In this document: piece by piece, positions 9,896-17,670 of the stretch
Layout of the letters: each line of letters starts with the position of its first letter
Position numbering within the stretch: position 1 is the stretch's first letter
Assembly: GCF_900239935.1 (NCBI RefSeq)
Contig: NZ_LT965928.1
Location: 2,995,520-3,059,519 of the forward strand
Length of the DNA: 64,000 nt
DNA from: Pseudoalteromonas carrageenovora IAM 12662
GTDB taxonomy: Bacteria > Pseudomonadota > Gammaproteobacteria > Enterobacterales > Alteromonadaceae
Direction: 5' to 3'
The notes under the pieces: model-generated
What the model was told of the DNA's origin: nothing
Seen by the model: only the letters and a program-made list of their open reading frames with translations
Databases searched by the model: none
Made by a program: the position numbers and the translations under genes

Positions 9896-10683
9896 TAAGC
9901 GTCAAAACGCCCGCTTATTTCACTACTAAGTGGCTTAACGTTGCTATCGTCACTTGGTGGCACAATAGGCATAAAAATAGCCTGATAAGATACAAAAAAG
10001 CTAATGTAGCAAATTGGCATTAAAATCAATAGTGGTAAGAACGATAAGAACATAGAAAGCGCCATAAATAATGCGCAAATAACGCCAAAAACGCCAAGTG
10101 GCAAAATATTATGGTAAAACACCATTAACGACTTTTTAAGTGCCGTTAAAATACGTGCTTCTTTACTAAAGTAAACAAGCGGTACAGCGTACGCAAATGC
10201 CGTTAGGTAAATAAGCATCGCCATAAAAAATAAAATAACGTTAGCGCCAGATATACTCTCAAGCATTTGCTCAAGTGCTACGTTTGGATCAAGCCCTGGC
10301 TGGCTCATAACAGCCACTGCATCGGCAAATAAACCATTAGCAAGTAACGCCATTAAAATACCCGCACCCATTTGATAAAGCGCTAAGCGCAGTAACCCTA
10401 AACGATTCCCCTTTGCCGAAAACGGTTTGAGTATATCGGCCAGCATAATTTTACCGCCTTGCTGCTTTGTAAGCACCGCCTGATAAAAGCCAGCGGTTAA
10501 AAACGGCGTAGCTAGTGCTGCAACAACTTGCAGTACAGGTAAAAATAAAGACAGTAGCCCTACAATGCCAATAAATAAATGCATAAAAATAAAGGTTGCT
10601 GGCTGGGTTTTAAAAATAAGCCATCCGGCTTTAAACCACTTTAGGCCTGCATCAGCTTTAAAAATTCGTAATTCTGTAGACAT
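9895..10683 (-). CDS. BPSS1780-like multi-pass membrane protein
   Basis: A 262-residue inner-membrane protein of unknown function, starting MSTELRIFKADAGLKWFKAGWLIFKTQP, which resembles the BPSS1780 family. About six hydrophobic segments are visible (around residues 30-50, 52-72, 105-125, 150-170, 190-210, 215-235), with a short polar C-terminal tail. I placed the start at 10683 instead of an ATG nine codons upstream because of the conserved MST-start and the AAGAGCAAGT ribosome-like sequence. The gene overlaps recX by one base (TAATG). An ATG-coupled position ahead of recX does not itself suggest a DNA-repair role. Confidence 0.78.
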   Translation of the reverse strand: MSTELRIFKADAGLKWFKAGWLIFKTQPATFIFMHLFIGIVGLLSLFLPVLQVVAALATPFLTAGFYQAVLTKQQGGKIMLADILKPFSAKGNRLGLLRLALYQMGAGILMALLANGLFADAVAVMSQPGLDPNVALEQMLESISGANVILFFMAMLIYLTAFAYAVPLVYFSKEARILTALKKSLMVFYHNILPLGVFGVICALFMALSMFLSFLPLLILMPICYISFFVSYQAIFMPIVPPSDDSNVKPLSSEISGRFDA

Positions 10684-10707
10684 ACTTGCTCTTAATTTAA
10701 AACGAAA

Positions 10708-10730
10708 CACGCCAAGTATAACTTGGCGTG
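10708..10730 (-). terminator. hairpin after ribA
   Basis: A 10-base perfect stem CACGCCAAGT / ACTTGGCGTG with loop ATA. On the minus strand it is followed by TTTCGTTTT, a moderate T tract. It lies between the ribA stop and the start of the next gene, so it may reduce read-through into the recX operon. Confidence 0.65.
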
Positions 10731-10764
10731 AGGGGGGATTAATAGACAGAACGCAATTAAATAC

Positions 10765-11388
10765 TTAAGGTTTTTTAATTTTCTTAATGTCTAGCATGTG
10801 CGCGCCGTGCTTAATTTTAGTTTCTAGGTACGACTTGTTACCTGCAACACCCGCTTTAATATGTGCGTGAGTACCAATAACTGAATCAACCTCAATACCC
10901 GCATCCCTGAGTGCATTAAGCTTTTTAGGGTTATTAGTCATTAATTTAACGTGGCTTAAGTTAAGCGCATTAAGCATTAACACCGCATCCGAAAAATCAC
11001 GTAAATCGTCGGCAAAACCTAAGTGGTTATTAGCCTCGTAGGTGTTCATACCTTGCGATTGAAGTACATAGGCATCAATTTTATTGTACAAACCAATACC
11101 GCGCCCTTCTTGGCGCAAATATAGTAAAACACCGCCTTTTTCGTGCATCATTTCAATACATTCATTTAATTGCTCACCGCAATCACAACGTGACGAATGA
11201 AATACATCCCCCGTTAAACACTCAGAGTGCATACGAATAAGTGGCACATTTTGCTCGGTATCGGCGTTGTTAAACACCATAGCAATATGCTCTTGGCCAT
11301 CTTTTAAGTCAGTAAATGACACTATTTCTGCAGGGATATCACTGTTTTTGCCAACATTAAGCTGGACTCTTGCTCTTACTTGCGCCAC
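10765..11388 (-). CDS. ribA: GTP cyclohydrolase II
   Basis: Opens the imidazole ring of GTP to give the pyrimidine precursor of riboflavin. The 207-residue protein carries the zinc site SECLTGD...SRCDCGEQL, the [10 protein letters not shown] loop, the [16 protein letters not shown] segment and TNNPKKL near the C-terminus. All are hallmark residues of functional RibA, and the protein lacks a fused RibB domain. No FMN riboswitch consensus is seen upstream. It stands alone on the minus strand, divergent from the TonB-domain gene at 11641. Confidence 0.93.
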   Translation of the reverse strand: MAQVRARVQLNVGKNSDIPAEIVSFTDLKDGQEHIAMVFNNADTEQNVPLIRMHSECLTGDVFHSSRCDCGEQLNECIEMMHEKGGVLLYLRQEGRGIGLYNKIDAYVLQSQGMNTYEANNHLGFADDLRDFSDAVLMLNALNLSHVKLMTNNPKKLNALRDAGIEVDSVIGTHAHIKAGVAGNKSYLETKIKHGAHMLDIKKIKKP

Positions 11389-11575
11389 GACAAATCCAAA
11401 TATTTAAATAACTACGACACGATAAGGTGATAATATCACAAACGTTTAAATTTAGATCGTAGTACAACATTGTTTATCGCAATTATATGGCGACGACAGC
11501 CGTTGTTTTCAATGATTAACCGCAATTTAAAACGCCCTCAACAAATGAGTTAAGCATTTACGTTCATTTACCCAT

Positions 11576-11594
11576 TTTAATGACAACCATTCTT
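11576..11594. promoter_or_regulatory. possible Fur box before the TonB-domain gene
   Basis: The 19 bases TTTAATGACAACCATTCTT match 13 of 19 positions of the E. coli Fur consensus GATAATGATAATCATTATC, including the AATGA and CATT blocks. A TATAAA (11611-11616) lies just downstream, so a bound repressor would cover the -35 region. It is judged by eye; iron control is inferred and agrees with a TonB-type product. Confidence 0.4.
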
Positions 11595-11640
11595 ATTTGG
11601 TGTACGTTACTATAAAGTATGAATATTAATAGGGATTATT

Positions 11641-12753
11641 ATGAAGCCACAGCAACTCGCCTTATTTGTTGGTTTAAGTTTATCAGCGCTAAGCGCAACT
11701 ACTTTAAGCACCCAAGCACTAGCTAGCCAAGCAAACGACCCTCAACGTGTTTTTAGCCAAGCATACAAAAATTACTTAGCTGCCGTTAAAGCAGACGAAA
11801 ATGTACAACAAGCTGCAGAACTTGCTTACACTTCAGGTAAAGCTGTTTATGGTAAAAACGACGACAACACCGCTAATTTAGCAATTAACTACGCTAAGGC
11901 GATTAATGGCTATGGGACAGAGCTAACTGAGCAACGCTTTAATCTCTATAAAGAAGCACATACCATTTTGGCAGGTAATCATGGGGAGCAATCTGTAGAA
12001 GTTATTGATGCTTTATTTGGTCAGGCAAACTACGCTCCATCGGCTTATCAAGCAGATAACTATTTAGAACAAATAATTGAAATAGCCGAAACACAGAACA
12101 ACCCTAAATTTGTAGCCGACATGAAGCTAGAAGCTGCAACGCTGCTTGCTAAAAAGCATAGCCACAAAAAATACCGTGAAGCCAAAAACTACCTAGAAGC
12201 CGCCGACGAATACTACCGAGAAAACGTACCTAATGGCTCAGTAGAACAAATTAAGGCCGATTTTCTAATGGCTTCTTTTGCCGAAGGCAGAAAAAGATAC
12301 AGCCAAGCCATTGAGCGCTTAAACAACATAGTTACCGTGTTTGACGAAAACTTAAGCTTTGATCACAGTGCAGAGCTAACAGCACATTCGCGTCTTGTTA
12401 GCCTGTACGAAAAACAGGGCAAAAGCGACGAAGCAACTAAGCATTGCCTAGCTATTGCCCAAATGGTGCCTTGGAAAGAATCGCAACAGCAAACACCGCT
12501 CTACCGTGTTCATCCTGAGTACCCTAAAAATAAAGCTAGATTTCGTAGCGATGGTAGCGTTGTTATGGAGTTTGAAGTAGATACTGCAGGCTTTGTTAAA
12601 AACCCTAAAGTACTTAGTTCAGAAGGTGGCAGCGCATTTGAAAAGTCAGCTCAAGCTGCCATAGAACAATGGCGTTACGCGCCAAAATTTGAAGATGGCA
12701 AACCAGTTAGCGCTGTAACTCAGGTACAACTCGACTTTAAAATTAACCGATAA
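11641..12753 (+). CDS. periplasmic TonB C-terminal domain protein
   Basis: A 370-residue protein with a cleavable signal peptide (cut near ALASQA, residue 28) in place of the usual TonB anchor. A long helical middle part (residues 30-280) has features of TPR-like repeats (AFEYTSGKAVYGKNDDNTANLAINYAK-type spacing is suggestive, not proven). The C-terminal 90 residues form a TonB domain: HPEYPKNKARFRSDGSVVMEFEVDTAGFVKNPKVL, then AIEQWRYAPKFEDGKPV and a final QLDFKI strand. Without a membrane anchor it cannot act as a standard energy transducer. It may bind TonB-dependent receptors or act in the periplasm; the role is unknown. A possible Fur box precedes it. Confidence 0.8.
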   Translation: MKPQQLALFVGLSLSALSATTLSTQALASQANDPQRVFSQAYKNYLAAVKADENVQQAAELAYTSGKAVYGKNDDNTANLAINYAKAINGYGTELTEQRFNLYKEAHTILAGNHGEQSVEVIDALFGQANYAPSAYQADNYLEQIIEIAETQNNPKFVADMKLEAATLLAKKHSHKKYREAKNYLEAADEYYRENVPNGSVEQIKADFLMASFAEGRKRYSQAIERLNNIVTVFDENLSFDHSAELTAHSRLVSLYEKQGKSDEATKHCLAIAQMVPWKESQQQTPLYRVHPEYPKNKARFRSDGSVVMEFEVDTAGFVKNPKVLSSEGGSAFEKSAQAAIEQWRYAPKFEDGKPVSAVTQVQLDFKINR

Positions 12754-12763
12754 GCTAAAATAT

Positions 12764-12790
12764 AAAAAAGCGCCATTTGGCGCTTTTTTT
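12764..12790. terminator. bidirectional terminator
   Basis: Stem GCGCCA / TGGCGC (12770-12775 with 12778-12783), six A on the left and seven T on the right. It serves the TonB-domain gene and the converging tyrosine phosphatase gene. Confidence 0.85.
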
Positions 12791-12807
12791 AAATTTATAA
12801 ATTGGTT

Positions 12808-13257
12808 CTAAATCTTAGCGAGTATTTTATCGCTTGCCGCTTCTATTAAATCAAGTACATTTTCAAAACCATCATCGCCGCCGTAGTATGGGTCGGGTAT
12901 GGCGCTTTGGCTTTGCTCGCCGTATTCTAAAAACAGCGCCAGCTTGTAATGTAAATGCGCAGGGCATTGCGCTTTTAAATCTGCTAAATTTTGTGTGTCG
13001 GCCGCTAAAATTAAATCAAACTCAGTAAAGTCAGTGGTGCGCACTGGGCGCGAAAAAAGTCCTTTAAAGCTATAACCGCGTTTTTCACCCGCAGCCATTG
13101 AGCGGCTATCTGGCGTTTTACCTTCGTGATAGCCAATAGTCCCTGCCGAGTCGACTTTTACCTCAACACCTAATTTTTTAGCACGCGCTTTTAACACAGC
13201 CTCTGCGGTTGGCGAGCGGCAAATATTACCTAAACACACTATAAGTACTTTTTTCAT
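12808..13257 (-). CDS. low-molecular-weight protein tyrosine phosphatase
   Basis: A 149-residue cytoplasmic phosphatase. The N-terminal P-loop VCLGNICRSP holds the catalytic Cys and Arg (C-x5-R-S), and the general acid Asp is in IPDPYYGG near residue 121. This is the full set for active low-molecular-weight PTPs. Such enzymes often act on a capsule tyrosine kinase, but no kinase or polysaccharide gene is near, so the substrate is unknown. The DUF3087 gene lies 25 bases upstream on the same strand and may share the transcript. Confidence 0.93.
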   Translation of the reverse strand: MKKVLIVCLGNICRSPTAEAVLKARAKKLGVEVKVDSAGTIGYHEGKTPDSRSMAAGEKRGYSFKGLFSRPVRTTDFTEFDLILAADTQNLADLKAQCPAHLHYKLALFLEYGEQSQSAIPDPYYGGDDGFENVLDLIEAASDKILAKI

Positions 13258-13282
13258 CAGGGCTTGCTCCTTAAAACTAACT

Positions 13283-13789
13283 TTAAAACTGCTTTAAAAT
13301 ATTCGCATCATACTCATCAGCATTAAGCGTAACGTTATACTTTGCAGCCACACTATCAAGCTCAGTTTGCTTTATGGCCAAGTCATCCATGGTAATCGTA
13401 TTATCGTCTAGCTGCCATAAAAGTCGTGAGCCCGCGTAACTATAATGAATCGCTAACAGTGCATCGGCATTGCCCTCGCGCCCTGCTGCTTTTAGTTTTG
13501 GCATTTTGCGGGTTATTTTATTCAGTGCTTGTTTTAATTCCCACACATAAACCACTTCAGTCATGAAAGGGTGGCGTCGGTATTTATTTAATAACCAAGC
13601 AATAGCTAAGCTTGTTATCACCACCCCAGTTAAGTTCCAATGAAAATGACTGCCACTCTCATCTGGAAACAACGCAATTAACGTTTGCGATATAGCCAAA
13701 CTACCCAAAGCCAAACCCGCTGCACAACCTGCAATTACGCGATTTAAATGCTTGCGGTAACGTGCTTTATCTATTTGTATGAGTTGCAT
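13283..13789 (-). CDS. DUF3087 membrane protein
   Basis: A 168-residue protein with two membrane helices (about residues 17-40 and 51-68), the second followed by a basic KYRRHP, then a helical cytoplasmic domain (residues 75-168: VYVWELKQALNKITRK, DDLAIKQTELDSVAAKY). The layout and wording fit DUF3087, a family found in marine gammaproteobacteria with no assigned function. It precedes the tyrosine phosphatase gene in the same direction. Confidence 0.72.
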   Translation of the reverse strand: MQLIQIDKARYRKHLNRVIAGCAAGLALGSLAISQTLIALFPDESGSHFHWNLTGVVITSLAIAWLLNKYRRHPFMTEVVYVWELKQALNKITRKMPKLKAAGREGNADALLAIHYSYAGSRLLWQLDDNTITMDDLAIKQTELDSVAAKYNVTLNADEYDANILKQF

Positions 13790-13934
13790 AACAGCCTAAA
13801 AATTTATAAGTAAAAGAATACAAAACGCTATTGTAACTAAACCCCGCAATTTTTATAAAATTATTTAACCCCTTTTTGATTTGCCCCCCGTTATAGCTTT
13901 TAAATAACCCAAATAAGTTTACTCGGAGCGGCTT

Positions 13935-14570
13935 ATGCACACACTTGAAGTACCTAATAACTCAGCATTTATTAAAACATCAACCGCCGTAATTGGCGGT
14001 GCAGTAATGACCTTTGCGGCTTTTGCGTTTATGCAATATTTAATATCTGGCGAGCAGCGCGCGCTTATTAAACCAGGTGGCGATATTATTGTAGAAATTT
14101 TTCAGGCACCAGAGGATAAACAAACAACCACCATAAAAAGAATACCACCACCGCCAATGCCTAAAGTGCCGCCAAAAGCACCACCGCGAGTTTCACCCAG
14201 TGCCGATCCAATTATGGCAATAAACACTGCCCCACCATTAATAATGGACAGCTTTGGAGATGATATAAATAGCACCATTAACCGCCCTACCGGGGATGCA
14301 ACACCCATAGTGCGCATAAACCCTAAATACCCAACTACAGCAGCGCGCGATGGCATTGAAGGTTGGGTGCAACTAAGCTTTAGCATTTCGCCAACGGGGG
14401 AGGTAATTGACCCTGTAGTTATTAACGCCGAACCAAAACGCACCTTTGACCGCGAAGCAATAAGAGCCATAAAACGCTGGAAATATCGCCCCAAAGTAAT
14501 TGAAGGTGTGGCACAATTACAAACTGGTCAAACCGTACAGCTCGATTTTAAATTAGATAACTCTATTTAA
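13935..14570 (+). CDS. TonB family energy transducer
   Basis: A 211-residue TonB-like protein. It has an N-terminal membrane anchor (about residues 17-36), a Pro-rich rigid spacer (residues 66-86, with PPPMPKVPPKAPPR), and a C-terminal TonB domain containing RINPKYPTTAARDGIEGWVQLSF and AIRAIKRWKYRPKVIEG. It should couple proton-motive force from ExbB/ExbD to outer-membrane receptors, but no exbBD or receptor gene is in the window. The sigma-factor gene begins 14 bases downstream, so the three genes here probably form one transcript. Confidence 0.88.
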   Translation: MHTLEVPNNSAFIKTSTAVIGGAVMTFAAFAFMQYLISGEQRALIKPGGDIIVEIFQAPEDKQTTTIKRIPPPPMPKVPPKAPPRVSPSADPIMAINTAPPLIMDSFGDDINSTINRPTGDATPIVRINPKYPTTAARDGIEGWVQLSFSISPTGEVIDPVVINAEPKRTFDREAIRAIKRWKYRPKVIEGVAQLQTGQTVQLDFKLDNSI

Positions 14571-14584
14571 CGGACTAAACGCCT

Positions 14585-15139
14585 ATGCTACTCAGTATTA
14601 AGTCATGGTTATTTGAAACGCCAAGCAAGGACTGCATGGCAAGTTACGCAAAAAGTGGCGACAATCGTTACTTAGAGCAGCTTATTGCCCTCTACAGTAA
14701 CGACTTACACCACTACCTTGTTACGCAATCTAATACGCATTTAGCATACGATGTAAGCCAACAAACATGGCTAAAGGTAATCGAAAAACGCCATCTTTAC
14801 CAAGCGCAAACCACGCCAAAAGCGTGGTTATTTAAACTTGCCCGCAACACACTTATAGACGAATACCGCAAACAGCAGCGCTTTGTAGAACTTGACGAAA
14901 ACACTCATCTACCCGCGCAGCAAAATGAGCAAAGCAATATAAGCTATCAAGCATTCGATAATGCACTTAAACAGCTAAGCTTTGTACAGCGCGAAGCCAT
15001 TACCTTACAACAAGAAGGCTTTAGCCTTGTCGACATAGCGCTTATAACGCAAAGCAACCATGAGAGCGTAAAAACAAGGCTGCGCTATGCCAAGCAAAAC
15101 CTTAAACGTTTATTAGGAGCAAACAATGAACAAGCCTGA
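14585..15139 (+). CDS. ECF-type RNA polymerase sigma factor
   Basis: A 184-residue extracytoplasmic-function sigma factor. Region 2 is seen around residues 25-95 (LEQLIALYSNDLHHYL, then DVSQQTWLKVIEK and AWLFKLARNTLIDEYRKQQR). Region 4 is at residues 128-180 (LKQLSFVQREAITLQQEGFSLVDIALIT and VKTRLRYAKQNLKRLL), a normal helix-turn-helix. Its stop overlaps the following gene by 14 bases. By gene order it should be controlled by that downstream product. The target promoters are unknown. Confidence 0.9.
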   Translation: MLLSIKSWLFETPSKDCMASYAKSGDNRYLEQLIALYSNDLHHYLVTQSNTHLAYDVSQQTWLKVIEKRHLYQAQTTPKAWLFKLARNTLIDEYRKQQRFVELDENTHLPAQQNEQSNISYQAFDNALKQLSFVQREAITLQQEGFSLVDIALITQSNHESVKTRLRYAKQNLKRLLGANNEQA

Positions 15140-15749
15140 TGAGCAGTTTGACCAAAAGCTCACTCAACACTACAAAGAGCGAAAAGCACGCACTACACTC
15201 AGCGCTTCCCAGCAAAAAGCGTTACTTAATAATGCCAGCCATAAAAAGCCCTCAAGGCTTAGTTTTACGCTACAGTTAACCAGCCTTGCTTGCGCACTGG
15301 GCGTATTCGCATTTATTGTGTTTGATAGCAGCTATGGCATTAACTACGCACCTAAAACGGTGCTTAACAGCTCATTTAAAACTATAGACATTCACGATTA
15401 CTCAATTATTAAAACCCACGAAATAAACCCATCGGGCAGTTACACAAGCGCCATTACCGAGCAAAAACATGCACTCGATACTCAGCATGCTAATAGCTTG
15501 CGCTTACACCAACAACGCCACATAGAATACGGCACGCTCGTACAGGTAGATAACGACTGGTACATAGCCAGCTGTAATGACGAGGTACTAGTGCAAATTA
15601 AGCAGTCACTGCTCAGTGATTTAAAGGAAAGGCACGCAGTGGAAAATAATATAAATACCGGTGATATGCTCGCTATGGCGCATAACGGTAAAGGGCAGAT
15701 TATTGCACTTAAACATGCGGGTGCTGGAGTTAGGCAGTGTGGGGCTTAG
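15126..15749 (+). CDS. putative membrane-bound anti-sigma factor
   Basis: A 207-residue protein with a charged cytoplasmic N-terminus (residues 1-44), one membrane helix (about 47-66) and a periplasmic C-terminal domain of about 140 residues. No conserved ZAS zinc motif (HxxxCxxC) is seen, and I do not recognise the periplasmic domain, which holds two Cys. The topology and the 14-base overlap with the ECF sigma gene point to an anti-sigma or sensor partner. This assignment rests on position and topology, not on sequence similarity. Confidence 0.6.
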   Translation: MNKPDEQFDQKLTQHYKERKARTTLSASQQKALLNNASHKKPSRLSFTLQLTSLACALGVFAFIVFDSSYGINYAPKTVLNSSFKTIDIHDYSIIKTHEINPSGSYTSAITEQKHALDTQHANSLRLHQQRHIEYGTLVQVDNDWYIASCNDEVLVQIKQSLLSDLKERHAVENNINTGDMLAMAHNGKGQIIALKHAGAGVRQCGA

Positions 15750-15782
15750 GTGGTAATTAAGTGAGTTACTTTACTTACCACC
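15749..15782. terminator. imperfect hairpin between converging genes
   Basis: GGTGGTAA and TTACCACC (15749-15756 with 15775-15782) form an 8-base stem, with inner AAGT/ACTT pairing. It lies between the anti-sigma-like gene and the KAP gene reading the other way. T tracts are weak on both sides. Confidence 0.45.
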
Positions 15783-15803
15783 CAAAATACTTTTTAGTAA
15801 AAA

Positions 15804-17452
15804 TTAACTATCACCCATGTAATCAAGTGGTGATGAAAGCTCTATAAAATCACGATATTGCTCTTTAGTAATTTTGTTATGTGCATCTTTTACATAAATA
15901 TATCTAATCAAAGACTTAGCCACTTCATATTGAGGAGAATCATTGCATTCCCGTAATTCTTTTTCAGCTTGCTCTAATTCAGTTAACTTCCTCCCCTGCG
16001 TGTTTCCAAATCCTGCAAAAACAAGTGATGTTTCAACTACAAAAATTTGGCAGAAAAAATACTCTATGTAATGCTTTAATTTAATTACTTTCTTCGTATC
16101 TTTGTAGCGGTTAATTATACAGTTCGGCTCCTTACTATATAATTTTGAATCAATAAAAAATATAACATCCCTTTCTAAATCTACGGGTAGTATTTCTTCT
16201 GATAAATAATCAGATAACTTTATATTTTGTGTATCGCTTTTCTGAGTTAGTTTTGTTCTCTTAAACCTTCCACTTATTATTTCTTCATATAAAGAATGAT
16301 CTTTTTCATAGATACAAAACAAAACAGCGAGTACGAGTACATCTACTTTTTTACCACTTGGTAAATTTACAATAATGGCAGTAATGCGTTCAGTAATTTG
16401 AATGGCTGTTCTAGGCGGCACTTGGAACGCATCTAAAACAACTGAGATATTAGCTAAAGCGGTTTCCGGTGTTTCTGTGCGGGGGAGTATCTCAATTTTT
16501 CTACTTTTTAAATACGCAGATTCAAATTTAGTTGTATCGCTCTGTACTGATAAAAAATCCTTTAAAACAGGTCGCTTTAAGCTATAACGGCTATTAAAAA
16601 AACGGCCTAGGTAAATCTTAGCATCAAAGCCTTCACCATAAATTGATTTGATTGTATGTTGGAGTTGTTCTGTATCTGTTGCTACAACAAACACAATACC
16701 TTTAACATCAAAAATATGTTTAATCGTCTCTAGCATTTCTACTGCATAACTTGGGCGACAACGGTCTAATTCATCAATAAAAATAAATATGGGTAACGAC
16801 TTACCTTCCTGCTCTTCAAACTTATTTACCCAATCAGCTAACTTAGCTTTGATTACTTCAACGCTTTTATTTTTAGCTTCATGATCTTTAATTAAGTTTT
16901 GTGCAAGCGCCTTTACTGCAGGTGAAAAGTCGCTGCCAGTTAACTTGTTAGAATTTTGCTTTTGATCATCTTCAATTTCTTCATCAGAGAATAGTAATGT
17001 GTGTAACTCATCTAAATCTATGCCTGATATTTTTTTAGTTAGGCCTTGTGCAATAGCAGGTGCAACAGCCTTAAACATAGAAACTGCACTCTTAGGAATA
17101 GTTATATTAAACTTAGCCTGACGTTGAAGCTGCTTGATGATACCTGCAATTACAGTTAAAAATGGGTCGTCTGAATAGTCTTGCTGCCATGCATCAATAT
17201 ATACAACAGGAAAATCTACTATTAATTCTCGTGACCAGCGCTTAAGAAAATAGGTTTTACCTGCCCCCATTCAGCATTGAGATTTAATACATAGTTTTTC
17301 TTTTGCTCATCATCAGGCCTACTCTTGTCAAACCCCTCTTGAGCCAATAATCTTGATAAAAATGTGGCGTAGCGAGCACGATCTAATTTATCGGCAGGAA
17401 AATATTCTTCTAATGGTGGCTTAGTTGCTTTACTCCAATTGAATTCTTTCAT
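15804..17452 (-). pseudogene. KAP-family P-loop NTPase, frameshifted in Walker A
   Basis: Two overlapping reading frames together encode one KAP NTPase of about 549 residues. The upstream frame (17452-17222) gives the N-terminus, MKEFNWSKATKPPLEEYFPADKLDRA-type start through LNLNAEWG. The downstream frame (from 17270) continues with GAGKTYFLKRW. A sixth G in the five-G run at 17264-17268 (C on the plus strand) would restore the Walker A sequence EWGAGKT. Walker B is IFIFIDELDRCRP, the KAP signature. No membrane helices are seen, so it is the soluble type. KAP proteins include the PifA phage-exclusion protein, but function here is unknown. The break may be a real mutation, slippage or a sequencing error. 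Confidence 0.85.
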
Positions 17453-17608
17453 TTAATTCCCTTTAAATAGTCTTTTTTACATAGTGCAATATAAAACGCT
17501 CTATCGCTGAGTTCTCCGAGCTAACGCCCGACGCGCCAGCAAGCTGTACGCCTACAACAAACACTACATATAATTAGCCTTGGGTTTGCTCATTGCATCG
17601 GTGATACG

Positions 17609-17633
17609 TTGGGTTTCGTGTCACTCAACCCAA
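17609..17633. repeat. REP-like palindrome in the KAP/nhaP2 gap
   Basis: TTGGGTT and AACCCAA (17609-17615 with 17627-17633) with an 11-base loop TCGTGTCACTC. The wording, GTTGGGTTTCGTG...CTCAACCCAA, resembles widely scattered bacterial intergenic palindromes. The adjoining 17521-17545 also matches, inverted, a piece of the repeat at 27190-27209 (CAGCTTGCTGGCGCG). The 218-base gap therefore seems built of intergenic repeat remnants. Confidence 0.5.
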
Positions 17634-17670
17634 TCTACTTCGCTAATATCTTATAAATCAGCGTTAATGG

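Noticed and set aside
11389..11640. FMN riboswitch before ribA
   Set aside because: The conserved FMN aptamer blocks were not seen in the 252-base gap.
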